Of a stretch of 34,971 nt of DNA, positions 9,450 to 21,944 are shown one piece after another. Position 1 is the stretch's first letter. Each line of letters starts with the position of its first letter. The notes under the pieces are model-generated. The model was not told the DNA's origin. It saw nothing but the letters and a program-made list of their open reading frames with translations, and ran no database searches. Made by a program: the position numbers and the translations under genes. The stretch comes from Flavobacterium sp. GTDB taxonomy: Bacteria > Bacteroidota > Bacteroidia > Flavobacteriales > Flavobacteriaceae. The stretch spans positions 1 through 34,971 of the forward strand of contig JAIXHM010000008.1 of the NCBI GenBank assembly GCA_030145825.1, written 5' to 3'.

Positions 9450-9493
9450 TCAGGTTTTCTCTGAAAATTTTAAACAAACAAACACTAAATTAA

Positions 9494-11722
<2,229 letters not shown>

Positions 11723-11738
11723 TCAATTTAATATAGCA

Positions 11739-11767
11739 AAAAAGGCTTCCAAGATGGAAGCCTTTTT
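11739..11767. terminator. Bidirectional terminator
   Basis: AAAAAGGCTTCC-AAGAT-GGAAGCCTTTTT between convergent genes. Confidence 0.85.
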
Positions 11768-11782
11768 CATTATCTAAATAAC

Positions 11783-12442
11783 TTATTTATCTAAAGGTTT
11801 TTTATAATCAATAATAAATTTGGCCGAAACACCTGTTTTTAAATTCCAATCGTTTGTAGTAATTAAATTATCATTTTCATCATAAATTGCAAAATTTGCT
11901 GTGTTTGGACCTGCTAATCCTTGATTCAAAGCCATTATATCTAATGCATTATCCCCTTCTCTTAAGTTTACAACATATGTTTTATAATTACTTTCTAATA
12001 ATTCATTTAAAAATAATGTTTGATAATTTAGGAAAATTCTAATTCGATCTCCGTCAGGCTCCATAAAATCCCTCGTTTTTACTTTAATTGTTGAAGTCCT
12101 CACAACATATTTTCCAAAAAAAACATCCTCCCAGTTTCCTTCTTTATTAATTTCTTTATTCAATTTATCCATTACCTCATCTCCAGGATTTTTAAAATCT
12201 GTTGATGTATCTAAAATACTTTTAGGAGTTTCTTTTTCATTAGACAATATAGAATACCTACTCTTTTTAGGAGCATCAAAAACACTTTTATATTCAAGTG
12301 ATGGTAAATTAGAATCATTAGCAGAAGTTTGCTCAAACGGATTGTCTAATTTAAGTTTTAAGGGCGTACTTTTCTTAGTATCAATTTGTGCGATTGATAC
12401 AGAAACAAAAAGCAGTAATACAAGGTTTAAAAAAAATTTCAT
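11783..12442 (-). CDS. Hypothetical secreted protein
   Basis: 219-aa ORF with signal peptide (MKFFLNLVLLLFVSVSIAQ). Confidence 0.65.
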   Translation of the reverse strand: MKFFLNLVLLLFVSVSIAQIDTKKSTPLKLKLDNPFEQTSANDSNLPSLEYKSVFDAPKKSRYSILSNEKETPKSILDTSTDFKNPGDEVMDKLNKEINKEGNWEDVFFGKYVVRTSTIKVKTRDFMEPDGDRIRIFLNYQTLFLNELLESNYKTYVVNLREGDNALDIMALNQGLAGPNTANFAIYDENDNLITTNDWNLKTGVSAKFIIDYKKPLDK

Positions 12443-12565
12443 CTTCTAATTTCAACAAATCTATAGAAAAGCAATAATACAACTTATAAATTAACCAATG
12501 ATTAACAATTGTTGTGAAACAAATTATAAAAAAAATCGTCTAATTTGTATATCAAAAAATATACC

Positions 12566-14944
12566 ATGTTCACAAACATTAGGCAAGTTAGCGTTTTTTT
12601 AGTTTTTTTACTGAGTCTTATTGGATATTCACAAAAAAAATTCACAATCAGCGGAACTGTAAAAGACAGTTTATCTGGCGAAACGCTTATTGGGGTAACT
12701 ATTGCTATACTCGAACTTAAAACTGGAACTACAACTAATGAATATGGTTTTTATTCTTTAACACTTCCAAAAGGGGAGTATACTATTTGGGCAAGTTATA
12801 TAGGCTTTAGTGATTATGAACAAAAAATATCTTTAAATAGTAACCAAAAAATCAACATCAATTTAACAGAATCGCTACAAAACCTTGAAGAGGTTGTGGT
12901 AACCGATAATCCTAATAAAATAGTTCTTGATAAGCCTGAAATGAGTACACATAAAATTAATGCAACAACTATTAAAAAAATGCCCGCAGTATTAGGAGAA
13001 ACAGATTTGTTAAAATCAATTTTAACTTTACCAGGTGTAACTAATGCAGGTGAAGGGCAATCAGGCTTTAATGTTAGAGGTGGTGCTGCCGATCAAAATT
13101 TAGTTTTGTTAGACGAAGCTACACTTTACAATTCTTCCCATTTATTTGGTTTCTTTTCTGTTTTTAATACTGATGCCATTAAAGACATCAAATTGTATAA
13201 AGGTGGAATTTCCTCTCGTTTTGGAGGAAGAGTGGCTTCTGTTTTAGAAATTTATCAAAAAGACGGAAATAATACTGGTTTTCATGTAAATGGAGGAATT
13301 GGTGTTATTTCAAGTAGATTATTAGCAGAAGGACCCATTGTAAAAGATAAAGGTTCTTTTCTTTTTGCTGGAAGAAGTTCGTATGCACATCTATTTCTAA
13401 AATTAGCAGATAATGATAATTCGGCTTATTTCTATGATTTGAATACGAAATTGAGTTACCAACTCAACGCGAATAACAGTTTATTTCTATCTGGATATTT
13501 TGGTCGTGATGTTTTTAGCTTGAGTGATAGTTTTAAGAACACTTATGGAAATTCTGTCTTTAACTTGAGATGGAATCATTTGTATTCTGATAAATTATTT
13601 TCAAATCTTTCGCTTATTTACAGCGATTACTATTATGGTTTAACTCTGAATTTTGTTGGTTTCAATTGGGACAGCGGCATTAAAAATTATAACTTAAAAT
13701 ATGATTTCAAACACTACCTTTCCGATAAAACCAAACTGTTTTATGGTGTAAATGCCATTTATTATGATTTTAATCCTGGAAAAATTAATCCAACCGATGC
13801 TTCTTCTGGCATAAATCCTGATCAATTAGCTAAAAAATATGCTTTCGAACCTGCTTTTTACATTGATTCGGAACAAAAAATTTCAAATAAATTAAGCGTG
13901 AATTATGGTTTACGTTACAGTTTATTTTATCGCTTAGGAAATGAAGAAATTAATCTTTACGAAAATAATCAGGCTGTAGTTTTCAATAGTGACTATCAAA
14001 TTTATGAAAAAGCGACTCCAATTGGTACCAAAAAATATGGTAAAAACGATATTATTTCGCAATTTGGCAATTTAGAACCTCGGTTAGCATTAGCTTACAC
14101 CTTAAACGAAAAAAGCTCTATTAAAGCCAGTTATAATAGAATGTCTCAGTATCTACATTTAATTTCAAATACACAATCTCCTACTCCATTAGATGTTTGG
14201 ACACCAAGTGACGATTATTTGAAACCTCAAATTTTGGATCAAGTAGCGTTTGGATATTTTAGAAACTTTAAAAACGGTGCCTATTCCTTAGAAGCCGAAA
14301 CTTTCTTTAAAAAAGTTAAAAACCGATTGGATTATATTGATGGCGCCGATTTAATTGCTAATGATGATATTGAACAAGTAGTCCTTAAAGGAGAAGCAAG
14401 AGCTTATGGTTTAGAACTTCTAGTTCGAAAAAACAACGGAAAATTAACCGGATGGCTTTCATACACTTTATCCCGTTCAGAACAAAGAACACCAGGAAGA
14501 ACAGCCGAAGAAACTGGAATTAACAATGGAGAATGGTATAAAACAGGTTGGGACAAATTGCATAATCTTTCCGTAACTTCCATGTACCAATTGAACGAAA
14601 AATGGAGTTTTAGTAGCATTTTTACCTTACAAAGTGGGCAACCAGTTACCTATCCTAACGGACAATATCAATACCAAGGAATTACAGTTCCTACATATGG
14701 TTTACGTAATGAAAACCGACTACCAACATACCATCGTTTGGATGTTTCGGCTACTTTAGTTCCCGATAAAAATAAGAACAGAAGCTGGTATGGTGAATGG
14801 GTTTTTGGAATTTACAATATTTACAGTCGAAAAAACGCTGCCTCAATAAGTTTTAGACAAAACCAAGATTCAGGAAATAATGAAGCGGTTCGTCTTTCTA
14901 TTTTTGGAATTGTGCCAAGTGTCACCTATAATTTTAAATTTTAG
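12566..14944 (+). CDS. TonB-dependent receptor with N-terminal carboxypeptidase-regulatory-like domain
   Basis: FTISGTVKDSLSGETLIGVTI...plug GVTNAGEGQSGFNVRGGAADQNLVLLDEATLYN; beta-barrel C-terminus; ATG 12566 (track start is TTG). Confidence 0.92.
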   Translation: MFTNIRQVSVFLVFLLSLIGYSQKKFTISGTVKDSLSGETLIGVTIAILELKTGTTTNEYGFYSLTLPKGEYTIWASYIGFSDYEQKISLNSNQKININLTESLQNLEEVVVTDNPNKIVLDKPEMSTHKINATTIKKMPAVLGETDLLKSILTLPGVTNAGEGQSGFNVRGGAADQNLVLLDEATLYNSSHLFGFFSVFNTDAIKDIKLYKGGISSRFGGRVASVLEIYQKDGNNTGFHVNGGIGVISSRLLAEGPIVKDKGSFLFAGRSSYAHLFLKLADNDNSAYFYDLNTKLSYQLNANNSLFLSGYFGRDVFSLSDSFKNTYGNSVFNLRWNHLYSDKLFSNLSLIYSDYYYGLTLNFVGFNWDSGIKNYNLKYDFKHYLSDKTKLFYGVNAIYYDFNPGKINPTDASSGINPDQLAKKYAFEPAFYIDSEQKISNKLSVNYGLRYSLFYRLGNEEINLYENNQAVVFNSDYQIYEKATPIGTKKYGKNDIISQFGNLEPRLALAYTLNEKSSIKASYNRMSQYLHLISNTQSPTPLDVWTPSDDYLKPQILDQVAFGYFRNFKNGAYSLEAETFFKKVKNRLDYIDGADLIANDDIEQVVLKGEARAYGLELLVRKNNGKLTGWLSYTLSRSEQRTPGRTAEETGINNGEWYKTGWDKLHNLSVTSMYQLNEKWSFSSIFTLQSGQPVTYPNGQYQYQGITVPTYGLRNENRLPTYHRLDVSATLVPDKNKNRSWYGEWVFGIYNIYSRKNAASISFRQNQDSGNNEAVRLSIFGIVPSVTYNFKF

Positions 14945-14946
14945 TT

Positions 14947-15786
14947 ATGGTAAAGATTATACTAAAAATAACAACGTTTATCGTTCTTTTAATAGCTATG
15001 CTTTTCACACTTATTAGCTGTGAAGATGTTATTGATGTTGATTTAAGCACTGGCAAACCTAAATTAGTTATTGACGCTTCTTTAAAATGGCAAAAAGGAA
15101 CTGCTGGAAACGAACAAACTATCATTCTTTCTACAACAGCTGGTTTTTATGAGGAAAATGTTCCTGCAGCTACTGGCGCAACGGTTTTTGTTACTAATGG
15201 AAATAACGATGTATTTAATTTCATTGAAATCCCAAATACTGGTGAATATTTCTGTGATAATTTTGTCCCTGAAATTTACCAAAACTATACTTTAACTGTT
15301 ATTTATAACGGAGAAACTTATACAGCCACCGAAACTCTAATCGCAGTTCCTCCAATAAATGGTGTTGTACAAGACAACAATGGAGGATTTACAGGAAATC
15401 AAATTGAAGTTCGTTTCTTCTATGATGATATTCCTAATCTAGATAATTATTACTTAATACAGTTTAACACCAGTATTACTTTTTTACCGGAATATGATGT
15501 AATTAGTGATGAGTTTTTCCAAAACAATCAAATGTTTGGTTTATATACGAACGAAGATTTAAATGCTAATGACAACGTTACATTAACACTACAAGGAATT
15601 TCGGAATCCTATTACAATTATATGAACATTTTATTAGGAATTGCTGGCTCTAACGGAGGAAGTCCATTTCAAACACCACCCGCTACAGTAAGAGGAAACA
15701 TTGTTAACCAAACTAATTTTGATAATTATGCTTTAGGTTTTTTCAGATTATCAGAAATTGATAGTATGCAATATACGGTTGAATAA
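14947..15786 (+). CDS. DUF4249 family lipoprotein paired with the TonB receptor
   Basis: LISCEDVIDVDLSTGKPKLVIDASL...; 2 bp after the receptor stop. Confidence 0.85.
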   Translation: MVKIILKITTFIVLLIAMLFTLISCEDVIDVDLSTGKPKLVIDASLKWQKGTAGNEQTIILSTTAGFYEENVPAATGATVFVTNGNNDVFNFIEIPNTGEYFCDNFVPEIYQNYTLTVIYNGETYTATETLIAVPPINGVVQDNNGGFTGNQIEVRFFYDDIPNLDNYYLIQFNTSITFLPEYDVISDEFFQNNQMFGLYTNEDLNANDNVTLTLQGISESYYNYMNILLGIAGSNGGSPFQTPPATVRGNIVNQTNFDNYALGFFRLSEIDSMQYTVE

Positions 15787-15795
15787 TAAATTGTA

Positions 15796-15823
15796 AATTC
15801 GCAATTCGTAATTCGTAATTCAA
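15796..15823. repeat. Heptamer tract (AATTCGY)
   Basis: AATTCGC AATTCGT AATTCGT AATTCAA directly upstream of the ATG at 15825. Confidence 0.75.
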
Positions 15824-15824
15824 A

Positions 15825-16487
15825 ATGTCTTCACATCATATTGTTCGCGACGATCAAGAACCTGCTTTAATTATTGCTAACGGTGCTGCTTGCAGTAAAG
15901 AACTTATGGGACAACTTTTAGAGTGGTCGCCTTTTGTTGTAGTTCTAGATTCAGCAATAGATAGAGTTTTAAATTTAGGTATTAAAGTTGATGTTTTATT
16001 GGGTGATTTTGATCGCGATTTTAATCCCGATATTTATAAAGAATCTCAATTTCCGCTGGAAATTATTCATACACCCAATCAAGATAAAACTGATTTAGAA
16101 AAGGCATTCGATTTTTTAATAGAACGCGGACACCAAGCTGTAAATGTAATTTGGGCTACAGGAAAAAGAGCCGATCATACTATTACTAATATTACTAATA
16201 TCGTCCGTTATCGAAATATTCTAAAAATTGTTATTCTAGACGATCATTCCAAAATTTTTTTATTGCCCGAAAAGTTCCAAAAATGGTATCCTAAAAACAC
16301 GCCGCTTTCTCTTATTCCAATTGGAAAAGTTAGCGGAATTCATTCTCAAAATTTATTTTATCCATTACAAAATGATGAACTAACCATCGGTTACAGAACC
16401 GGAAGCAGTAATCACGTTTCTGAAGATGGAGTCGTCGTTATTGAACACCAAGAAGGCGATTTATTACTTATGGAATGTTGGGATTAA
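15825..16487 (+). CDS. Thiamine pyrophosphokinase
   Basis: ALIIANGAACS...FVVVLDSAIDRVLNLGIKVDVLLGDFDRD...DKTDLEKAFDFLI...TGKRADHTITNI. Confidence 0.9.
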   Translation: MSSHHIVRDDQEPALIIANGAACSKELMGQLLEWSPFVVVLDSAIDRVLNLGIKVDVLLGDFDRDFNPDIYKESQFPLEIIHTPNQDKTDLEKAFDFLIERGHQAVNVIWATGKRADHTITNITNIVRYRNILKIVILDDHSKIFLLPEKFQKWYPKNTPLSLIPIGKVSGIHSQNLFYPLQNDELTIGYRTGSSNHVSEDGVVVIEHQEGDLLLMECWD

Positions 16488-16520
16488 AAATTATAAATTT
16501 TTCAATTATACTACCTAAAA

Positions 16521-16567
16521 AACTTTCAATTCAAACTTCGTAACTTTACAACTTTAAACTTTGCAAC
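16521..16567. repeat. Degenerate 7/8-bp periodic tract upstream of uvrB
   Basis: ACTTCGTAACTTTACAACTTTAAACTTTGCAACTT immediately 5' of uvrB. Confidence 0.5.
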
Positions 16568-16576
16568 TTATAAAAA

Positions 16577-18562
16577 ATGAAATTCCAAGTAGTCTCTGAA
16601 TACAATCCTACAGGTGACCAACCTCAAGCCATAAAAAAACTTTCTGAAGGAATTTTGAATGAGGAAAAGTACCAAACTCTATTGGGAGTAACTGGTTCTG
16701 GAAAGACTTTTACAGTTGCTAATGTTATTCAAGAAGTACAGCGACCAACTTTAGTTTTGGCGCACAATAAAACATTGGCTGCCCAATTGTATTCGGAATT
16801 TAAGCAGTTTTTCCCCAATAATGCCGTGGAATATTTCGTTTCTTATTACGACTATTACCAACCCGAAGCTTATATTCCAGTTACTGGAACTTATATTGAA
16901 AAGGATTTGTCGATTAATGAAGAACTAGAAAAAATGCGTCTGAGTACTACTTCTGCCCTACTTTCGGGTCGAAGAGATGTTTTGGTTGTAGCTTCTGTTT
17001 CGTGTTTGTATGGTATTGGAAATCCTGTGGAGTTTCAAAAAAATGTCATTTCCATAGAAAACGGTCAAGAAATTTCGCGAACTAAATTATTACATCGCTT
17101 AGTTCAAAGTTTGTATGCCCGAACGGAAGCTGAATTCACTCCCGGTACTTTTAGAATTAAAGGTGATACAGTAGAAATTTTTCCAAGTTATGCTGATGAG
17201 CCTTTTCGAATTCACTTTTTTGGTGATGAAATTGAAGAAATTGAAGCATTTGATGCTAAAACTTCTCAAGTAATTGAACGCTACGAAAAACTAAATATTT
17301 ATCCGGCTAACATGTTCGTAACTTCTCCCGATGTTTTGCAAAATGCCATTTGGGAAATCCAACAAGACATGGTTAAACAAGTCGATTATTTTAAAGAAAT
17401 AGGAAAACATTTAGAAGCCAAACGGTTAGAAGAACGTACCAATTTTGATTTGGAAATGATTCGCGAATTGGGATATTGCTCAGGAATTGAAAATTATTCT
17501 CGTTATTTGGACGGAAGAGCTCCAGGAACACGACCATTCTGCTTATTAGATTATTTTCCTGATGATTATTTGATGGTTATCGATGAAAGTCACGTTACTA
17601 TATCTCAGGTTCATGCCATGTATGGTGGCGATAGAAGTCGAAAAGAAAACTTAGTGGAATATGGTTTCCGTTTGCCTGCTGCTATGGATAACCGTCCGTT
17701 GAAATTTGAAGAATTTGAAAGCTTACAAAATCAGGTTGTTTATGTTTCGGCAACTCCAGCTGATTACGAATTAAAAAAATCGGAAGGAATTTATGTAGAA
17801 CAAGTCATTCGTCCTACAGGATTATTGGATCCAATAATTGAAGTGCGTCCGAGTGCCAATCAAATTGATGATTTAATTGAAGAAATTCAATTGCGTTGTG
17901 AAGCTGACGAACGCGTTTTGGTGACCACTTTAACCAAACGTATGGCGGAAGAATTAGCGAAATATTTAACCAAAGTTGCTATTCGTTGTCGCTATGTTCA
18001 TAGTGATATTGACACTTTGGAACGCGTTGAAATTATGCAAGATTTACGCAAAGGTTTATTTGATGTTTTAATTGGCGTTAACTTATTGCGTGAAGGTTTA
18101 GATTTACCCGAAGTTTCTTTGGTAGCCATTTTAGATGCTGATAAAGAAGGTTTCCTTCGCAGTCATCGTTCGTTAACACAAACTGTTGGTCGTGCGGCTC
18201 GTAACGTAAACGGAAAAGCCATCATGTATGCAGATAAAATTACCGATTCGATGCAACGAACTATTGATGAAACCAATTATCGCAGAGAAAAGCAAATGAA
18301 TTATAACAAGGAACATAATTTGGTTCCTAAAGCATTGAATAAATCCATTGAAAATGCGTTGACCAAAAATCAAGTTTCTAATTATGGATACGATGCTCCA
18401 AAAATAGCAGCCGAACCAGAAAACGAATATTTATCGAAAACTGAAATTGAAAAACGTATACGTGAGAAACGTAAGGCAATGGAAAAAGCGGCAAAAGATT
18501 TAGACTTTATGCAAGCCGCAAAATTGCGTGACGAGATTAAAGCCTTACAAGAAAAAATGTAG
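16577..18562 (+). CDS. uvrB: Excinuclease ABC subunit UvrB
   Basis: GVTGSGKTFTVANVI, YYDYYQPEAYIP, C-terminal UVR motif. Confidence 0.98.
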   Translation: MKFQVVSEYNPTGDQPQAIKKLSEGILNEEKYQTLLGVTGSGKTFTVANVIQEVQRPTLVLAHNKTLAAQLYSEFKQFFPNNAVEYFVSYYDYYQPEAYIPVTGTYIEKDLSINEELEKMRLSTTSALLSGRRDVLVVASVSCLYGIGNPVEFQKNVISIENGQEISRTKLLHRLVQSLYARTEAEFTPGTFRIKGDTVEIFPSYADEPFRIHFFGDEIEEIEAFDAKTSQVIERYEKLNIYPANMFVTSPDVLQNAIWEIQQDMVKQVDYFKEIGKHLEAKRLEERTNFDLEMIRELGYCSGIENYSRYLDGRAPGTRPFCLLDYFPDDYLMVIDESHVTISQVHAMYGGDRSRKENLVEYGFRLPAAMDNRPLKFEEFESLQNQVVYVSATPADYELKKSEGIYVEQVIRPTGLLDPIIEVRPSANQIDDLIEEIQLRCEADERVLVTTLTKRMAEELAKYLTKVAIRCRYVHSDIDTLERVEIMQDLRKGLFDVLIGVNLLREGLDLPEVSLVAILDADKEGFLRSHRSLTQTVGRAARNVNGKAIMYADKITDSMQRTIDETNYRREKQMNYNKEHNLVPKALNKSIENALTKNQVSNYGYDAPKIAAEPENEYLSKTEIEKRIREKRKAMEKAAKDLDFMQAAKLRDEIKALQEKM

Positions 18563-18653
18563 TCCATTTTTAACAATACTTTGTATCATTTATTACATTA
18601 AATTGAAAGAAATTTCGTAACTTTAAGTATTATTAATTTAAACCAATAAAGTT

Positions 18654-18968
18654 ATGTTAGTTCAAATCAATACCGATAAGAATATAGAAGGTCACAAAAG
18701 AATGAATGATTTTTTTGAGGAAGAAATTAGAAAAGATTTAGCTCGTTTCGATGAATTAGTAACACGAATTGAAGTTCATTTAGAAGATGAAAATGGAGAT
18801 AAAGGAGGAAAAAATGATAAAAAATGTGTTATTGAAGTTCGAATTGAGAAAAAAAATCCAATAGCAGTTACATCAAATGGCGACACTCCTGAAAAAGCTT
18901 TTTATGACGCTTTACACAAAATGAAACGTTTATTAAGCAACGAAAAGGAAAAAATTAAAGCACATTAA
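18654..18968 (+). CDS. HPF/RaiA-family ribosome-associated protein
   Basis: MLVQINTDKNIEGHKRMNDFFEEEIRKDLARFDELVTRIEVHLEDENGDKGG. Confidence 0.8.
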   Translation: MLVQINTDKNIEGHKRMNDFFEEEIRKDLARFDELVTRIEVHLEDENGDKGGKNDKKCVIEVRIEKKNPIAVTSNGDTPEKAFYDALHKMKRLLSNEKEKIKAH

Positions 18969-18975
18969 TACTTCT

Positions 18976-19005
18976 AAATCCCGAGTTTATCTCGGGATTT
19001 TTTTT
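18976..19005 (+). terminator. Rho-independent terminator
   Basis: AAATCCCGAG-TTTAT-CTCGGGATTTTTTTT. Confidence 0.9.
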
Positions 19006-19009
19006 GACT

Positions 19010-19033
19010 ATTGTAACCACAAAATGTTACAAT
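19010..19033. promoter_or_regulatory. Operator-like inverted repeat upstream of the hybrid regulator
   Basis: ATTGTAAC-CACAAAAT-GTTACAAT, perfect 8-bp arms. Confidence 0.55.
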
Positions 19034-19085
19034 GTTATGTTATATTCTAAAAGAATAATTGTAGTATTGTTATAAATTTAATTTT

Positions 19086-21851
19086 ATGAGATTAGCAGTC
19101 TTTTTAATTTTCTGTATCAGTACATTTTCAATTGCTCAAATCCAAAATGATTCAATTGATGTTTATAGCCAAAATTTTGAATCTTCATTTAATGAAATGA
19201 AATATGATTTAGCACTTACTTCTGCAGAAAAACTCTACACATTTGCCAAACAGAAAAATGAATCTTCTGCTCAAGATAAAGCTAAAATTTACAAAGCCAA
19301 AGTTTACTACAAACTAAAAATGTTTGATCAATCAGTCACTATGGTTGATGAAATAGTAAAGAAGAATTATACAACAAAAGAAGAAATTACAAACTTTCTT
19401 GAAGCCAATAATATTCTAGCAAATATTCATTATTCAAAGTATGAAGACGATAAAGCCATTGCAAAATACTTTTATATAGACTCTATAAGCGAGGCAAATA
19501 ATTTTGTAAATGATGTACAATTAAGAGCACTGCAAAACATAGGCTTAATGATGTTAAGAGGTTATAATCCTTCTAACAGTAAAAAATATGGAAAAGCTAA
19601 AGACTATTTTAAAAAATCATACGAACTAGCCAAATCATCTAACTCGTTAACTGAAATGCATGTGTCTGGACTTTATTATGGTTCTACCTTTGTTGAAAGC
19701 GAAGACCCTGATATAGCAACCGCTTTACAATTTTATGACGATGCTAATAAATATTTCTTTGAAAATATGATGATAAGAGAATTTAGCGATACTTATTGGG
19801 CTTATGCTTCTTTATATCGAAAAATAAATCGAAATGATTTAGCTATCAAATATTACAAAGAGTTCATTGAAAAAAGTAAAACATTTAATGATAACAATGC
19901 TTTAATAAGAGCTTATTGGGCCTACGCAAGTTTTTTATATGAAATTAAAAACTATGAAGAAGCAATCGAAAATTATAATGCTGTTATTGAAATTTTAAAG
20001 AAAGAAAAAAATGCAGATTATAGTATTATTTCAAATTCATATTACTATCTCTCTACTATTTACAAGTCTAGAAATGAAAATAATTTAGCGTTTGAAGCTT
20101 TAGAAAATTACGTAACCTACCGAGATAGTTTAGAACAAAAAACGAACAAACAGCTTTTTAGCGATTTAGAAATCAAATACCAAACCGAAAAAAAAGAACA
20201 AGAAATTGAACTTTTAAAAGCTAAAAATGAACTTTCTGAAAAACAAAAATACATTTACATTGCAATTGCAGGCTTATTATTAGTTAGCGGATTATTCTTG
20301 TTTTTAGGTTATCGAAATAAGATTAAAACAGCTCAAAAACTAAACGAATTAAACGAACTTAAATCGCGCTTTTTTGCTAATATTTCTCACGAATTTAGAA
20401 CACCACTAACGTTAATTAAAAGTCCAGTTCAACAATTACAAAGCAATATTTCAAACGATGAGCAAAACAAACAACTACAATTAATTGACAACAATGCCAA
20501 TCGAATGTTGGAACTAGTAGATCAACTTTTAGAATTGTCCAAAATTGATAGTGGTAATCTTCAAATTATTTTGAAAAAAGGGAATCTTCAACATTTCTTT
20601 CAGTCTATAGTTGAACCTTTTTCTTTCAAAGCAAAAGATGAAAACCAAGAATTTACTTCTACAGTTGAAAATTTAGATTTCGAAACACATTTCGATAAAG
20701 ATATCATCACAAAAATTACAACCAATCTTCTAGATAATGCTTTTAAATACAACGAACAAGGGAAACCAATTGACTTTGTTGCCAAAAAAGAAAATGAAAA
20801 CTTAATTATTCAAGTACGAAATTATAATAACCAATTAAAAGAAGCTGATTACAAAAAACTATTTGAACGTTTTTACCAAAAAGACAATGCAATCTCTGGT
20901 TTTGGAATTGGTTTAGCTTTAGTAAAAGACTTAGTCGAAATGTATGAAGGAACGATTAAAACCGATTTTAGCAACCAACAAATTCATTTTACGGTTGAAC
21001 TACCTTTGAAAAAAGACCTCACAAATGCTGTTGTAATTAATGAAAATAATGAAGTTACTTCTGAAACTTCTACTCCAATTGAAATTACTTCTAATGCTGA
21101 ATTACCAATTTTACTTGTTGTAGACGATAATGCTTCAATTCGAGAAGTAATAAAGGATATTTTTGCTACTAATTATCAAATTTTAGAAGCAGCTAACGGA
21201 AAAGAAGCGCTAAAACTCGCACAAAAAGAAATTCCGGATTGTATTATTTCAGATGTTATGATGCCTGAAATGGATGGATTTGAATTTACCAACCAAATTA
21301 AGTCTAACGAATTAACGTCGTTTATTCCGGTTATTTTAGTAACCGCTAAGACTTCAGAAGAGGCGCATCTAAAAGCCTTACAAAATACGGCGGATGCCTT
21401 TTTAACCAAACCATTTAATCATGAGGTTTTAAAAGCAACGGTTTCTCAACAAATTCAAGAACGTAAAAAACTACAAGAACGCTATAGTCAGGAATTAATT
21501 TTAAAACCAACAGAAGTTATCATTAATTCTGTTGATGAAAAATTCATTGCCAAATTAGAATCTGTTTTAGAAAAGGCAATTCCAAATTCAGAATTTAATG
21601 CGGAAACTTTTGCTGAAGAAATGCATATAAGTCGTATGCAATTGCATCGTAAATTAAAATCATTATTTGGTGTTTCTGCAACAGAATTTATTCGAAATGA
21701 ACGTTTAAAATTAGCAGCTGATTTACTGAAAAATGAAAAACTCAGTGTTTCTGAAATTGCGTATAATGTTGGGTTCAATGATGTGGGATATTTCTCTAAA
21801 TGTTTTAAAGAAATGTATCATGTATCGCCTTCCGATTATCAAAAAAAGTAA
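19086..21851 (+). CDS. Hybrid two-component system protein: signal peptide, TPR-like sensor, TM, histidine kinase, receiver, AraC-type HTH
   Basis: H-box FFANISHEFRTPLTLI; N-box TNLLDNAFKYN; GFGIGLALVKDLVEMYEG; receiver VVDDNASIREV...DVMMPEMDGFEF; AraC HTH at C-terminus. Confidence 0.94.
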   Translation: MRLAVFLIFCISTFSIAQIQNDSIDVYSQNFESSFNEMKYDLALTSAEKLYTFAKQKNESSAQDKAKIYKAKVYYKLKMFDQSVTMVDEIVKKNYTTKEEITNFLEANNILANIHYSKYEDDKAIAKYFYIDSISEANNFVNDVQLRALQNIGLMMLRGYNPSNSKKYGKAKDYFKKSYELAKSSNSLTEMHVSGLYYGSTFVESEDPDIATALQFYDDANKYFFENMMIREFSDTYWAYASLYRKINRNDLAIKYYKEFIEKSKTFNDNNALIRAYWAYASFLYEIKNYEEAIENYNAVIEILKKEKNADYSIISNSYYYLSTIYKSRNENNLAFEALENYVTYRDSLEQKTNKQLFSDLEIKYQTEKKEQEIELLKAKNELSEKQKYIYIAIAGLLLVSGLFLFLGYRNKIKTAQKLNELNELKSRFFANISHEFRTPLTLIKSPVQQLQSNISNDEQNKQLQLIDNNANRMLELVDQLLELSKIDSGNLQIILKKGNLQHFFQSIVEPFSFKAKDENQEFTSTVENLDFETHFDKDIITKITTNLLDNAFKYNEQGKPIDFVAKKENENLIIQVRNYNNQLKEADYKKLFERFYQKDNAISGFGIGLALVKDLVEMYEGTIKTDFSNQQIHFTVELPLKKDLTNAVVINENNEVTSETSTPIEITSNAELPILLVVDDNASIREVIKDIFATNYQILEAANGKEALKLAQKEIPDCIISDVMMPEMDGFEFTNQIKSNELTSFIPVILVTAKTSEEAHLKALQNTADAFLTKPFNHEVLKATVSQQIQERKKLQERYSQELILKPTEVIINSVDEKFIAKLESVLEKAIPNSEFNAETFAEEMHISRMQLHRKLKSLFGVSATEFIRNERLKLAADLLKNEKLSVSEIAYNVGFNDVGYFSKCFKEMYHVSPSDYQKK

Positions 21852-21876
21852 CATTTTATATTTTAAAAACCTTCTC

Positions 21877-21903
21877 AAAGCCTCTATTTTAGAGGCTTTT
21901 TTA
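21877..21903 (+). terminator. Rho-independent terminator after the hybrid regulator
   Basis: AAAGCCTCTA-TTT-TAGAGGCTTT plus T tract. Confidence 0.88.
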
Positions 21904-21908
21904 TTGAT

Positions 21909-21936
21909 GTTACATATTTCCATGTAATGGTTACAT
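21909..21936 (+). promoter_or_regulatory. AraC-type operator candidate: direct repeat GTTACAT-N14-GTTACAT (21-bp pitch)
   Basis: GTTACAT at 21909-21915 and 21930-21936 with inverted ATGTAA between; 8 nt upstream of the -33 TTG. Confidence 0.6.
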
Positions 21937-21944
21937 CTCTCCTA

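Noticed and set aside
20600-21927. Shadow ORFs opposite or frame-shifted to the hybrid regulator, including 21733-21927 (+)
   Set aside because: Overlap a strongly supported CDS in other frames, including its AraC domain and terminator
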